A DNA stretch of 64,000 bases from Arthrobacter sp. OAP107 (GCF_040546765.1 NZ_JBEPOK010000001.1:1-64000), one strand, 5' to 3'. Positions 9,095-18,619 are shown, counted from the first letter of the stretch. The notes: generated from the sequence alone by a model not told the origin. Program-made: numbers and translations.

Positions 9095-10432
9095 ATGCCT
9101 GGGGAAAAATTGAAGATCAAGTCTCCGGCCCCGGCCGTCCTCACCACCCTCCTGATGGTCGGCGGACTGATTGCCGGAGCTGCTGCTCCGGCGTCTGCCG
9201 CGGGCACCACGTACTATGTCAGCGCCGCCGGCAGCGACAGCAACTCCGGCACCGCCAGCACATCGGCATGGAAGACGCTGTCCAGGGTCAACCAGGCGGT
9301 TCTCAAGCCGGGTGACACCGTCAGCTTACGCCGGGGCGACACGTTCAGCGGCGGCATCGTCACCGCCCAAAGCGGAACCTCCACCGCCCCCATCACGCTG
9401 AACAGCTACGGCACGGGCAACGCCCCCATAGTCACCGGCGGAAAATCCGGAAACTGCATCAGGATCAACGGCAGCTACACCATCCTGGAGGGCCTGCGTG
9501 CCGTGACTTGCGGCTACGCGGGAGTCAGCGTCACCGGAGACCGCAATACCGTGCGGAACACCAGCGCGTCCTACAACGCCGTTGGGCTTAAGGTCGGAAC
9601 CGGCTCCGACTTCGGCAAATACACGGGAAATTCACTCACCAATAACAACGTGATGAATGTAAATACGCCGGGCACGAATTGCGGGACGTCGGCCGCCGTG
9701 AACTGCAGCGACGACTCGGGGGCATTTGGCGTACTGATTAACGGCAGCGACAACGAGTTTTCCGGCAACACCGTCAGCGGCTCCACCGGCAAGTCCTATG
9801 ACTTCAACCAGGACGGCGGTGCGTTTGAACTCTACAACGGCAACCGCAACAACATTCACCACAATGTGTCGCTGGACAACAACAACTTCTCCGAACTTGG
9901 AAAGTCCTCGGGCACGGCAGACGGCAACACTTTCCGCTACAACCTCATCCGTTCAACCTGCGGCGCCAACTGCTCCGAGGCCAAGGGCCTGATTGCCCGT
10001 GGAAACGGAACGTCATTCGGTCCCACCAACGGCACCGTGTTTGAGTTCAACACGGTCTACCTGACCGGCACGCAGTCGCAGGCAATCGTATGCCACGCGA
10101 CCTGCCCCGCCTCAACGGTGATCCGCGCCAACATCCTGGTGGGCGTCAGGAACTCCCTGTGGATCAACGGTTCCGGCTGGACCGAGAAGCAGAATGTCCT
10201 GAACGGTCCCGTCAACATCACCCCGAACAGCACGTCAACGACGGCGCCGGCCCGCTTCGCGAGTGCTCCGGCGGACCTGCGACTGACGGGCACCAGTCCC
10301 GCCATCGACAGGGCGGGCACCACGCCCTACACGGTGGACCTTCTGAAGGCCCCCGCCGTGCAGAACGGGGACTGCGCCGGAACGGCCGCTGCTGACGCCG
10401 GGGCCTACGAATACGATTCGCCCAACTGCTGA
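9095..10432 (+). CDS. Secreted right-handed beta-helix protein
   Basis: A 445-residue exported protein. The N-terminus has a basic stretch, a hydrophobic core (about 14-30) and a signal-peptidase site after APASA (about residue 35). The mature part begins with TTYYVSAAGSDSNSGTASTSAW, a typical start of right-handed parallel beta-helix/pectate-lyase-like proteins, and continues with repeated short N- and G-rich turns (NGSYTILEGLRAV, GDRNTVRNTSASYN, NRNNIHHNVSLDNNN). The C-terminal part carries the AIDRAG and DAGAYEY motifs frequent in such proteins. Several Cys pairs (CGTSAAVNC, CGANC, CHATC) suggest disulfides. Probable polysaccharide binding or cleavage; no catalytic residues can be assigned by eye, and no carbohydrate-utilisation cluster is nearby. 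No strong SD is visible before the ATG. Confidence 0.82.
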   Translation: MPGEKLKIKSPAPAVLTTLLMVGGLIAGAAAPASAAGTTYYVSAAGSDSNSGTASTSAWKTLSRVNQAVLKPGDTVSLRRGDTFSGGIVTAQSGTSTAPITLNSYGTGNAPIVTGGKSGNCIRINGSYTILEGLRAVTCGYAGVSVTGDRNTVRNTSASYNAVGLKVGTGSDFGKYTGNSLTNNNVMNVNTPGTNCGTSAAVNCSDDSGAFGVLINGSDNEFSGNTVSGSTGKSYDFNQDGGAFELYNGNRNNIHHNVSLDNNNFSELGKSSGTADGNTFRYNLIRSTCGANCSEAKGLIARGNGTSFGPTNGTVFEFNTVYLTGTQSQAIVCHATCPASTVIRANILVGVRNSLWINGSGWTEKQNVLNGPVNITPNSTSTTAPARFASAPADLRLTGTSPAIDRAGTTPYTVDLLKAPAVQNGDCAGTAAADAGAYEYDSPNC

Positions 10433-10437
10433 CCCGC

Positions 10438-10466
10438 TTGACAGGTAGAGGGCCCGCAAAGTTACA
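10438..10466 (+). promoter_or_regulatory. Candidate promoter with perfect -35 box
   Basis: TTGACA, then 17 nt, then GTTACA. It lies just after the beta-helix gene and about 95 nt before the next start, so it would give the phosphatase-like/GH15 fusion its own transcript. Confidence 0.5.
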
Positions 10467-10560
10467 CGAACGCAATGACGGGGATATTCAGGGGAAACGG
10501 CCGCGGCGGACACTTTAGGTGTCCGAGTCCGATTGGGGATCATCCGAAGGATTGCCGCGC

Positions 10561-13188
10561 ATGCCCACTCCGCTCAACCAGACGGTGGCCGATTCCGCAC
10601 TGCTGACCAAATCCCTTCCGTTGGGCCTGCTGCGGGCCTTCGTCCAGTCGGAGGCAGCCGACGACGGGCTCACACCCCAGCTGCTCGGCGAACTGAAGAT
10701 CCTGGCCCGGACGCCGGGCCTGCTCGTCGCCTGCAATTACGGCGGAACCCTGTGCGCCGCAGAGGGTATCTCCACGGAAACGCTGCCGCTGGGCAGCGCG
10801 GCCATCGCCCTCCGGGCCCTGGCCGCACTTCCGAACACGCACGCCGCAGTCATCTCCGGACGGTCCCTGCGTGACCTCGCCGCCGTCTCCAGGCTTCCCG
10901 CCGAAGTCCACCTGGTGGGTTCGCACGGGGCGGAGTTCGACATGGGGTTCGCGCACGGACTGTCCCTCGCCACCGAGTCGGTGCTGCAGCAGGCCAACCA
11001 GGCCCTGCTCGAAGCGGTGGGGGCGGACAAGGGCATCAGCATCGAACGGAAGCCCGTCGCCGTCTCTGTCCACACCCGGTCCGCCGCCCCGGACGTCGTG
11101 GCCAGGTGTGCCAGGAAGGCGGAGGAGGTCGCCCGGGCCCTCGGGCTCTTCTTCATTGTGGACGGCTCCGTCCTGGACCTGTCCGTGCTGCAGCCCTCCA
11201 AAGCCGATGCCCTGGACCATCTGAGGGCCCGGCTGGGGGTGAGCGCCGCCCTGTACGCCGGGGACGCCGTGAGCGACGAACTGGCCATGGCCACACTCCG
11301 CGGCCCGGACATGGGGCTGTGGGTAGGGGACATGCCATCGGAGGCCAAACACCGGCTGAAGGATCCGGAATCATTCGCACGTGTGCTCGGCATCCTCTTC
11401 GAGCTGCGCCGGGCCTGGCTTTTCGGCGAGGACGCCGTCGGCCTGGAGCGGCACTCCATGATCGGGAACGGCTCCTCCACGGCCCTGGTGACGCCCGAGG
11501 CCAAGATCTGCTGGATGAGCCATCCGTTGCCGGACTCGGGCTCGCTCTTTGCCCATATATTGGGCGGCGACGCCGCCGGGCACTTCTCGGTGGAACCGGT
11601 CAAGGCGTCGCGGGTTCTTGGCCAGCGGTACGTGGACAGCACCATGATCGTGGAAACGCGGTGGGCCAACGTCACCGTGACCGATTATCTTGAGCCCGCC
11701 CCGGAAGGCATCACCAGCCTGGTCCGGGTGCTGTCAGGCACCGGGGCGGCCCGGATCGTCTTCGCACCCCGTCCGGACTACGCCAATGCGCCCTTCAGCA
11801 TGGAGGTCCGCGGCAGCGAGCTCCACGTCGTCGGCACCTCCGACCCCATCATCCTGCTGGCGCCGGACGTCACGTTTGCCATCACTTCGGACGGTCGGCA
11901 TGCAACAGCCACCGCTGAGGTTAACCTGCAGCACGGACCGGTGGTCCTCAACCTCAGGTGCGGTGATACTGAGCCTCAGCACGCTGACGGGACAGGTGAA
12001 GCGGACCGCAGGGCCGCCGTCGCGCATCATTCCCGGCGCTGGGTGCAGGGGCTGAGGCTGCCTTCCGTCAAGCCGTCCCTCGTGCGGCGCTCGGCACTGG
12101 TGCTGCGCGCACTGGTCCATGAGCCCACCGGCGCGGTGCTTGCGGCCCCCACCACGTCCCTTCCGGAGGGCATCGGCGGCACCCGCAACTGGGATTACCG
12201 CTACTGCTGGCTGCGCGACGGATCCATGACCGTCAACGCCCTGGTGGACCTGGGATCAACGGCGGAGGCCGACGGCTTCCTCAACTGGCTGACCGGGATC
12301 CTGGCGAACGCCCCCGGGCCGGAATGGCTGCATCCCCTGTATTCCGTCACCGGCGCTCCGCTGTCCACGGAGGCCATCATCGAGAGCCTCCCTGGATACG
12401 CGGGTTCGCGTCCCGTGCGGATCGGCAATGCCGCGGACCATCAGGTCCAGCTCGATGTCTTTGGCCCGATTGCGGAGCTGATCCACGGGCTGAGCGAGTC
12501 CCGGCGCTCGCTGGCGGACGGGCACTGGGAGCTGCTGGTCCAGATGGCCAGCGCCGTGCTGGCGCGGTGGCACGAGCCGGACCACGGCATTTGGGAGGCG
12601 CGGCGCGCGCCGAGGCACCATGTCTACACCAAGGTGATGTGCTGGGTGACCCTGGACCGGGCCCTGCGCACGGCCGCCCGGCACGGCCGCAGCCCCGATC
12701 CTGCCTGGGCGGACACGGCGGCCACCATCCGGGAGGAGGTGCTCCGTGACGGATGGGACCATACAGCCGCGTCCTACACCGTCGCCTACGACAGCCCGGA
12801 CCTCGACGCCGCTGTGCTGCACATCGGACTGTCCGGACTGCTCGACGTCCGCGACCAGAGGTACCTGGACACTGTCGCGGCCGTGGAGCGTGAACTCCGG
12901 GTGGGACCCACGGTTTTCCGGTACAAGTACGACGACGGCCTGCCGGGCCTGGAGGGCGGCTTCCACATCTGCACCACTTGGCTGATCGAGGCGTACGTGG
13001 CGGTGGGCCGGATCGCCGACGCCTGGGATCTCTTCGACCAGCTGGTCAACCTGTTCGGGCCCACGGGGCTGCTTCCGGAGGAGTACGATCCGGGCACCGA
13101 GACGCATCTGGGGAACCACCCGCAGGCGTATTCACACCTCGGGTTTATCCGCTGCGCGCGGCTCCTGGAGGGGCACCAGCGGGGCTGA
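10561..13188 (+). CDS. Trehalose-phosphatase-like/GH15 fusion with degenerate phosphatase site
   Basis: A two-domain cytosolic protein of 875 residues. The first ~275 residues are a HAD-fold trehalose-6-phosphate phosphatase (OtsB) relative; the remainder is a GH15 glucoamylase/trehalase-type domain. GH15 features are intact: GIGGTRNWDYRYCWLRDGS, GIWEARRAP with a probable catalytic Glu near 679, and LLPEEYDP...GNHPQAYSHLG near 837-860 with the second carboxylate. In the phosphatase part, motif I is NYGGTL (59-64) where DxDGTL is expected, so both catalytic aspartates are replaced; motif II (VISGRS, 97-102) is kept; motif IV reads GDAVSDE rather than GDDxTDE. Phosphatase activity is therefore doubtful, while GH15 hydrolase activity (perhaps trehalase, as known in mycobacterial GH15 enzymes) is plausible. 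The ATG was preferred because GAAGG lies 10 nt before it; an in-frame GTG 42 nt upstream has no SD. Confidence 0.85.
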   Translation: MPTPLNQTVADSALLTKSLPLGLLRAFVQSEAADDGLTPQLLGELKILARTPGLLVACNYGGTLCAAEGISTETLPLGSAAIALRALAALPNTHAAVISGRSLRDLAAVSRLPAEVHLVGSHGAEFDMGFAHGLSLATESVLQQANQALLEAVGADKGISIERKPVAVSVHTRSAAPDVVARCARKAEEVARALGLFFIVDGSVLDLSVLQPSKADALDHLRARLGVSAALYAGDAVSDELAMATLRGPDMGLWVGDMPSEAKHRLKDPESFARVLGILFELRRAWLFGEDAVGLERHSMIGNGSSTALVTPEAKICWMSHPLPDSGSLFAHILGGDAAGHFSVEPVKASRVLGQRYVDSTMIVETRWANVTVTDYLEPAPEGITSLVRVLSGTGAARIVFAPRPDYANAPFSMEVRGSELHVVGTSDPIILLAPDVTFAITSDGRHATATAEVNLQHGPVVLNLRCGDTEPQHADGTGEADRRAAVAHHSRRWVQGLRLPSVKPSLVRRSALVLRALVHEPTGAVLAAPTTSLPEGIGGTRNWDYRYCWLRDGSMTVNALVDLGSTAEADGFLNWLTGILANAPGPEWLHPLYSVTGAPLSTEAIIESLPGYAGSRPVRIGNAADHQVQLDVFGPIAELIHGLSESRRSLADGHWELLVQMASAVLARWHEPDHGIWEARRAPRHHVYTKVMCWVTLDRALRTAARHGRSPDPAWADTAATIREEVLRDGWDHTAASYTVAYDSPDLDAAVLHIGLSGLLDVRDQRYLDTVAAVERELRVGPTVFRYKYDDGLPGLEGGFHICTTWLIEAYVAVGRIADAWDLFDQLVNLFGPTGLLPEEYDPGTETHLGNHPQAYSHLGFIRCARLLEGHQRG

Positions 13189-13221
13189 ACCCACGGCTGC
13201 GAGGTCTAGGCGCGGGAGGCT

Positions 13222-14343
13222 CTAGGCGCGGGAAGCCGCGAAGATCGCCGGTGCGGCGCCCTCGCCCGTGGCAAGGTCCGCGAGGATCCGGCCCACCACC
13301 GGTGTGAACTTGAAGCCGTGGCCGGCGAAGCCTGCCCCGATGACCACGGGGCCGATCCGGTCCAGCACGAAGTTGTGGTCCGGGGCGGTGGTGTAGGTGC
13401 AGCTGATGTCGGTCATGGTGTCGGCGTCCACGCCGGGCAGCCAGTCCCTCGCGTACTGCCGGAGGGCTGCGCGCTGGCGCGGTTCGGGCAGGTAGGACCT
13501 CCGGTCCGGGTCCACCACCGGCCCCACACCGTGCCAGCCCGCCTTGACGCCTTCGCCGGGGGTCAGCATGCCGTACACGGGGGAGTAGAAGCCCGCGTAG
13601 TCCCCGCCCTCTCCCGGGAAGTGGTTGAAGCCCGGCCAGGTGGCGCCGTCGTCGGTGATGCCGAAGTGGGCCGGCTGCTCCTGCGTGACTGTCAGGCGCG
13701 GGGTGGCGACTGAGCCTGCGAGCAGCTTGGAGGTCCAGCCGCCCGCGGTGACCACCGCCTGCCGGGCGGTGAGCACCTCCGTCCGCCCGCCGTCGTCCAC
13801 GGTGAGCCGGACGCCGTCGTCGAGTATGTCCAGCCCCACAACCTTCGCGCCATGCCTGATGGCCGCGCCATTCCGTGCCGCGAGCCGCTGGAACGCAGGA
13901 AGGGCGGCCTCGGGGTTGATCTGGCCGCCGTCGGGCATATGGAGCACCTGCTGGTCGAAGCGGATGCCGCGCCAGCGCTCGCCGGCTTCGGCCAGCGGCA
14001 CGAAGTCCGCCCGCAGGCCGGCGCTGTTCAGCGCGGCGTGGATCTCGCCGAGGTGCGGGTCGGGGCCGTGGTTGACGACGCCGGTGCGCGCCAGCAGTTG
14101 CTCGCCGCTCTCGACTTCGAGCTCGGCCCAGAGCTTCAGCGTTTCGGCCAGCATGGCGACGTACTCGGGCTCCGCGTAGGCAAGGCTTAGGTTCCGGGTT
14201 GCGCCGTGCGAGGCGCCCTTGTGGTGGCCGGGCGTGAACTGCTCAAGCAGGGTCACGTCGCGTCCACGGGCAGCCAGCGCCCAGGCGGCAGCGGAACCCA
14301 TGGCTCCGCCTCCGATGATCACGGTGTCCAGTGTGGTGTTCAA
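13222..14343 (-). CDS. N-methyltryptophan/sarcosine oxidase-like flavoprotein
   Basis: FAD-dependent amine oxidase of 373 residues, matching monomeric sarcosine oxidase/N-methyl-L-tryptophan oxidase in length. The dinucleotide motif GGGAMG is at 11-16 (VIIGGGAMGSAAAWALAARG). Near residue 314, CTYTTAPDHNFVLD aligns with the family segment that carries the cysteine binding FAD covalently, and GAGFAGHGFKFTPVVG is the C-terminal FAD-binding signature. The likely reaction is oxidative demethylation or deamination of a secondary amine with H2O2 release; the substrate is not defined. The start is a TTG directly after GGAGGA; longer frames add unrelated Ala/Pro residues. It follows an AEC transporter on the same strand by about 60 nt, so an uptake/oxidation pair is possible. 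A 16-bp sequence containing the stop codon is nearly duplicated at its 3' end. Confidence 0.85.
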   Translation of the reverse strand: MNTTLDTVIIGGGAMGSAAAWALAARGRDVTLLEQFTPGHHKGASHGATRNLSLAYAEPEYVAMLAETLKLWAELEVESGEQLLARTGVVNHGPDPHLGEIHAALNSAGLRADFVPLAEAGERWRGIRFDQQVLHMPDGGQINPEAALPAFQRLAARNGAAIRHGAKVVGLDILDDGVRLTVDDGGRTEVLTARQAVVTAGGWTSKLLAGSVATPRLTVTQEQPAHFGITDDGATWPGFNHFPGEGGDYAGFYSPVYGMLTPGEGVKAGWHGVGPVVDPDRRSYLPEPRQRAALRQYARDWLPGVDADTMTDISCTYTTAPDHNFVLDRIGPVVIGAGFAGHGFKFTPVVGRILADLATGEGAAPAIFAASRA

Positions 14344-14407
14344 GGTTCCTCCAGTTCGGGCGGCCGCCGCGGCGCGGTCAGGGGTGGGCTTTGGGGTGGG
14401 GCGGCAG

Positions 14408-15334
14408 TTATGCCAGGAGCAGGGCCACACCGATCATCGCAGGCACGGCGACGACGGTGGTGATCAGGACGGTGTCCTTCGCCACCGTGAGCCCGGCCTT
14501 GTAGCGGCTGGCGGCAACAAACACATTCTGCGCCGTTGGCAGGGCGGACGTGACCACGACGGCGAACAGTGCCGCGCCATCCAGGCCGAGGGCGAAGCGC
14601 GCAAAGACATATGCAATGGCGGGGTGGACGAAGAGCTTAAAGCCGCTGGCCAGCAGGGCATCGGTTCTTCGTCCGGCGTCCGCCTGCAGCGGCTTCGATC
14701 CGTTCAGGCTCATGCCGAATGCCATAAGCATGGCAGGAATTGCGGCGCCGCCGATCAGGTGGACGGGCTCCAGCAGCAGCGGCGGGACCTGAAACCCGGT
14801 TCCCGCGACCAGCAGCCCGAGGGCCGAACCGACAATCATGGGGTTTTTCAGGATCAGCATCACGAACCGGAGCGGCGTGGTCCGGTGCGAGCTGGTGGTG
14901 GCATCCAGAGCCATGAGGAACATCGGCGTGAAAAACGCCAGCTGGAAAATCAGCAAGGGAGCGACATGGCTGGCGTCCCCGAGAACGTAGACGGCAATCG
15001 GGATGCCCAGGTTGGCGGAGTTGGCCAGCGAGGCGCTCATGGACGACATCAGTGATTCCGGAACGCTGCGCTTAAGCGCGAACCTGACGATGATGAAAAA
15101 CAGGGCGGCGGTGATGACGGCACCGACTGCTGCCACGAGCAGCGGGGCGGCGAACACGTCACGGAGGCTGGCCCGGCTAAGCGTCTCGAAGAGCAGCGCG
15201 GGGCTGGCCACGAAGAAGGTGAGCCCGCTCAGCACCTGGCGGGCGTTCTCGCCCAGAATCCTGCGCCTGCCCACGAACATGCCCACCAGAATGATGCACC
15301 AGACCACAAAAAAGCCTGCGAGGACGCCTAGCAC
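14408..15334 (-). CDS. AEC family transporter
   Basis: Integral membrane protein of 308 residues with about ten hydrophobic helices, matching the auxin-efflux-carrier (AEC) family. Its N-terminal VLAGFFVVWCIILVGMFVGRR and the FFVASPALLFETLSRA helix are characteristic, as are the C-terminal TSALPTAQNVFVAASRYKAG and VTTVVAVPAMIG. Bacterial AEC members transport small organic acids or amino acids (malonate and malate are known cases). The GTG start is the only one giving a full first helix. Its position upstream of the sarcosine-oxidase-like gene suggests it may import that enzyme's substrate, but nothing in the sequence proves this. Confidence 0.85.
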   Translation of the reverse strand: MLGVLAGFFVVWCIILVGMFVGRRRILGENARQVLSGLTFFVASPALLFETLSRASLRDVFAAPLLVAAVGAVITAALFFIIVRFALKRSVPESLMSSMSASLANSANLGIPIAVYVLGDASHVAPLLIFQLAFFTPMFLMALDATTSSHRTTPLRFVMLILKNPMIVGSALGLLVAGTGFQVPPLLLEPVHLIGGAAIPAMLMAFGMSLNGSKPLQADAGRRTDALLASGFKLFVHPAIAYVFARFALGLDGAALFAVVVTSALPTAQNVFVAASRYKAGLTVAKDTVLITTVVAVPAMIGVALLLA

Positions 15335-15464
15335 GGGATCGCCGTGGGGGACAGGCTTAGGCAGGGGGTGGCATCCACCATCCCAGCCTAATCAGATTTA
15401 TTCAGCCGCGGTCCACGTTGTGGCAGGGATCTCGCTGTTGGCGATTAGCCCCGCGGCGATGTTC

Positions 15465-15893
15465 TTAGCTCAGTGCAGCGTTGTTGAGCGCGAACGGCGG
15501 GCGCATCAGGCCAGGGGTGAGGCCTTCGGCGGGGTCATTGCCCAACTGGATGATGCGGTTGTCCTTGTCCACGTGGACAACCTTCGGCTCGTAGGCCTTG
15601 GCTTCCTCGGTGGTCATCTGCGCGTAGGTGATCAGAATGACGGTGTCGTTCTCGTGCACCAGGTGGGCGGCGGGGCCGTTGATCCCGATCACGCCGGAGC
15701 CGCGCTCGCCGGCGATGGTGTAGGTCTCCAGACGGGCGCCGTTGGTGACATCCACAATGGCCACGAGCTCGCCGGGCAGGATGTCGGCAGCGTCGAGCAG
15801 GTCCAGGTCAACGGTGACCGAGCCCACATAGTGCAGGTCCGCGTGCGTGACAGTGGCCCGGTGGATTTTGGACTTAAACATTGTGCGATTCAT
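15465..15893 (-). CDS. panD: Aspartate 1-decarboxylase precursor
   Basis: PanD makes beta-alanine from L-aspartate for pantothenate and CoA synthesis. The 142-residue proenzyme self-cleaves at Gly24-Ser25, visible here in HYVGSVTVD, to produce the pyruvoyl group on Ser25. Other family signatures are INGPAAHL (substrate pocket), LDLLDAADILPGE and ILITYAQM. The N-terminus MNRTMFKSKIHRATVTHADL matches known PanD proteins; the methionine at position 5 is an alternative start. No other pantothenate gene is adjacent, which is common in this group. It lies 57 nt from the end of the LysR gene on the same strand. Assignment is secure. Confidence 0.96.
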   Translation of the reverse strand: MNRTMFKSKIHRATVTHADLHYVGSVTVDLDLLDAADILPGELVAIVDVTNGARLETYTIAGERGSGVIGINGPAAHLVHENDTVILITYAQMTTEEAKAYEPKVVHVDKDNRIIQLGNDPAEGLTPGLMRPPFALNNAALS

Positions 15894-15950
15894 AACGTCA
15901 ACAGTCTAACGCCGGGGTCAACGCTTGGCTGTGAGCCAGGGAACACCCCG

Positions 15951-16982
15951 CTACACCGTTTCTCCGCCGTTTGTCGTTCCTTCTGGTAATCCGTCCGATG
16001 CTGCTTCTGCGGCGGATGCTGCCGCTGCGGGGCTTGCCGCGGGCGCACCGGAGGCGTCCGCCCCGGTGTCGATTTCCTGGGCGGCCGCAATGGAGGCGGC
16101 GGTGGAGGCAAGAATCTCACGTGCCGCGAGGATGGCGGGCCGTTGCGCACCGGAGCGCCGCACGGACGTGAAGACCGTCCGCCTCGGCTTGCCGGGAAGG
16201 TCCAGCAGCTTCGCCGTGGTGCCCCGGCCGGTCCACACCAGATCCGGCATCAGGGCGACGGCGTTTCCGGACTCGATCAGGCGGATCTGGGCCTGGAGGT
16301 CGGCTGTTTCAAAACGGACGTCCGGCTCGAAGCCTGCACTCCTGCAGGCCTGCTCGGCCCAGTGCCGCGACGCCGCACCGCGGGGTTCCATCACCCAGGG
16401 CATCTCCGCAGTGTCCGCGAGGGACTCGACTGCCGCCCTGCCCGCGGCGGGCGGCGGCACTGCGAGGCGGATGGCGTCCCCTGTGAGGCGTACGCGGTCA
16501 AGTTCGGGGTAGCGCGGCGCCGCATGGCCGGGGTACTGCTCGGCGATGACCAGGTCGAAGTCGCGCGCCCACGTCTCATGCAGCGCAGTCTCCGGCTCGC
16601 GCTGCGTCATCTCAATCCGGACCTCGGGGTACGTTGCGGCGAGGCGGGTCAGTGCGTCAGGCATCAGAGCCAGTGCTGCGGACTGGAAGACGGCGATCCG
16701 TACCGTGCCGGAGACGGTGGTCAGGGATGCGGCCAGATCCGCCTCGGCCTGCTCCAGGGTTTCCAGCAGGTGGGCAGTATGTGCCACCAGAACCTCCGCC
16801 TGCGGGGTGAGCTGCACGCGGCGGCCGGTTTTCCTCAGCAGTTCCACCCCAACTTCCTTCTCAAGCAGGGCCAATTGTTGGGAAACTGAGGATGGACTGT
16901 ACTGCAGGGCTGCTGCCACCTCGGCGAGCGTGCCCCGGATCTTCAGCTCGCGGAGCAGCCTCAACCGGCGGACATCAAGCAT
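15951..16982 (-). CDS. LysR family transcriptional regulator
   Basis: A 343-residue LysR-type regulator. The winged helix-turn-helix is at residues 1-60 (LRELKIRGTLAEVAAALQYSPSSVSQQL), followed by a linker helix and a periplasmic-binding-protein-like effector domain. The C-terminus from about 310 is an Ala-rich low-complexity tail. The ATG used (MLDVRRLR) has AAGGAA 7 nt before it; an upstream GTG would add seven residues. It is transcribed divergently from an APC permease across 157 nt that contain an 8-bp inverted repeat, the usual LysR arrangement, so it probably controls that permease and perhaps the downstream putA. The effector is unknown; an amino acid is a reasonable guess from context. 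Confidence 0.9.
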   Translation of the reverse strand: MLDVRRLRLLRELKIRGTLAEVAAALQYSPSSVSQQLALLEKEVGVELLRKTGRRVQLTPQAEVLVAHTAHLLETLEQAEADLAASLTTVSGTVRIAVFQSAALALMPDALTRLAATYPEVRIEMTQREPETALHETWARDFDLVIAEQYPGHAAPRYPELDRVRLTGDAIRLAVPPPAAGRAAVESLADTAEMPWVMEPRGAASRHWAEQACRSAGFEPDVRFETADLQAQIRLIESGNAVALMPDLVWTGRGTTAKLLDLPGKPRRTVFTSVRRSGAQRPAILAAREILASTAASIAAAQEIDTGADASGAPAASPAAAASAAEAASDGLPEGTTNGGETV

Positions 16983-17037
16983 GGACTGTTCCTTGGTTTG
17001 CACAAATGAATAGTTGGACTAACGAATACTGGTTAGA

Positions 17038-17075
17038 AGTATGCACTTTATCTAACGCAACAGGGCTTGCATACT
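17038..17075. promoter_or_regulatory. Inverted repeat in the LysR/permease divergent region
   Basis: AGTATGCA (17038-17045) and TGCATACT (17068-17075) form a perfect 8-bp inverted repeat with a 22-nt spacer, about 65 nt before the permease start and 55 nt before the LysR start. A plausible LysR operator, although the spacer is longer than the classic T-N11-A box. Confidence 0.4.
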
Positions 17076-17139
17076 AAACAGATTGAGTTACCCCCATCAC
17101 AGGGCGAAATGATGGGGCCGCACCTACGCAGGAGTCCCG

Positions 17140-18600
17140 ATGAGTACAACAGATCCCTCGCAGTCAATCCTGAGGCGCAAGCCCATTGACGACATCGAAG
17201 TAGAGAACAAGCACAGCGGCCTATTCAAGTCCCTCGGGCTGTGGCAGCTGACCGCCATCGGCGTCGGCGGCATCATCGGCGTCGGCATCTTTTCGCTGGC
17301 AGGCCTTGTGGCGCACGGCAGTGCTGACACCCCTGGCGTCGGACCGGCGGTGCTGATCTCCTTCCTGATCGCCGGCCTGGCCTCGGCTGCCGCCGCGCTG
17401 TCCTACGCAGAGTTCGCCGGCATGATTCCGCGTGCCGGCTCGGCGTACACCTATGGCTACGTGGCCCTGGGCGAAATCATCGGCTGGTTCATCGGCTGGG
17501 ACCTGCTGCTGGAATACATCGCCATCGTGGCTGTGGTGGCCATCGGCATCTCCGGGTATTTTGATGCCTTCCTGACCGGCATCGGGATCCACATGCCCGC
17601 GTGGATGACGTCCACAGTGGATGAGGGCAAGGGAGGCATCATCAATATCCCGGCGATCCTTGTCTGTCTGCTGGTCACCTGGATCCTCTCCCGCGGCACC
17701 AAGACCTTCGGCCGGTTTGAACTGATCGCCGTGGCCATCAAGGTTGTCCTGATCCTGTTCATCATCGGGTTGGGCGTCTTCTACATCAACACCCAGAACT
17801 TCACCCCGTTCATGCCCAGCGGCTTCGGACCCGTCGTGGCGGGTTCGGCCACCGTGTTCTTCGCCGTGTTCGGTTACGACGCCATGAGTACCGCGGCCGA
17901 AGAGGCGACCGACGGCAAGAAGCACATGCCCAAGGCCATCGTCCTGTCCCTCATCATCGCCATGCTGCTCTACGTAGCCGCCACCCTCGTGCTCACCGGC
18001 ATGCAGAACTACAAGGACATCGATCCTGCCGCCGGCTTCGCTTCGGCGTTCCAGGGCGTCGGTCTTCCCGTCATCGCGACCATCATCTCCGTGTTCGCCG
18101 TGCTGTCCATCCTCACCGTGATGCTCACGTTCCTCCTCGGCGTCACCCGTGTGTGGTTCTCCATGAGCCGCGACGGCCTCCTTCCCGGCTGGTTCTCGAA
18201 GACCGACCGGCACGGAACCCCGCAGCGCGTGACCTGGATCGGCGGTGTTGCATCGGCGCTTCTGGCCGGTGTGTTCCCCATCAAGGCCGTCGCCGACCTC
18301 ACCAACATCGGCATCCTCGCCGCGTTCGTGGTGGTATGCGTTTCCGTGATCATGTTCCGCTACACCAAGCCGGAGGCGCCGCGGACCTTCCGCCTGCCGC
18401 TGATGCCGGTGGTACCCGCATTCGGTGTCCTGGCCTCCGCCTTCCTGATGTTCCAGCTGCACTGGGAGACGTGGCTGCGCTTCGTCATCTGGCTCGTTAT
18501 CGGCCTGGTGATTTACTTCGGTTACGGCAAACGGCACTCCCTCATGAACCCGAACAGTCCGCGGCACAACGAGGCCGTGGAGATGCACACACCCGTGTAG
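17140..18600 (+). CDS. APC family amino acid permease
   Basis: Membrane transporter of 486 residues with about twelve hydrophobic helices, of the amino acid-polyamine-organocation superfamily (cationic amino acid transporter-like). The first helix holds the family motif GVGGIIGVGIFSLAG (about 41-55), whose glycines bind the substrate carboxylate, and helix 6 has FFAVFGYDAMSTAAEEATDGK. The soluble N-terminus is about 28 residues and the C-terminus is short and His-rich. It follows a divergent LysR gene and precedes putA, separated by a strong terminator and repeats, so transport of proline or a related amino acid is possible but unproven. The ATG lies about 7 nt after GCAGGAG. Confidence 0.9.
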   Translation: MSTTDPSQSILRRKPIDDIEVENKHSGLFKSLGLWQLTAIGVGGIIGVGIFSLAGLVAHGSADTPGVGPAVLISFLIAGLASAAAALSYAEFAGMIPRAGSAYTYGYVALGEIIGWFIGWDLLLEYIAIVAVVAIGISGYFDAFLTGIGIHMPAWMTSTVDEGKGGIINIPAILVCLLVTWILSRGTKTFGRFELIAVAIKVVLILFIIGLGVFYINTQNFTPFMPSGFGPVVAGSATVFFAVFGYDAMSTAAEEATDGKKHMPKAIVLSLIIAMLLYVAATLVLTGMQNYKDIDPAAGFASAFQGVGLPVIATIISVFAVLSILTVMLTFLLGVTRVWFSMSRDGLLPGWFSKTDRHGTPQRVTWIGGVASALLAGVFPIKAVADLTNIGILAAFVVVCVSVIMFRYTKPEAPRTFRLPLMPVVPAFGVLASAFLMFQLHWETWLRFVIWLVIGLVIYFGYGKRHSLMNPNSPRHNEAVEMHTPV

Positions 18601-18619
18601 CCGCAGCCCTGCGCCATGC

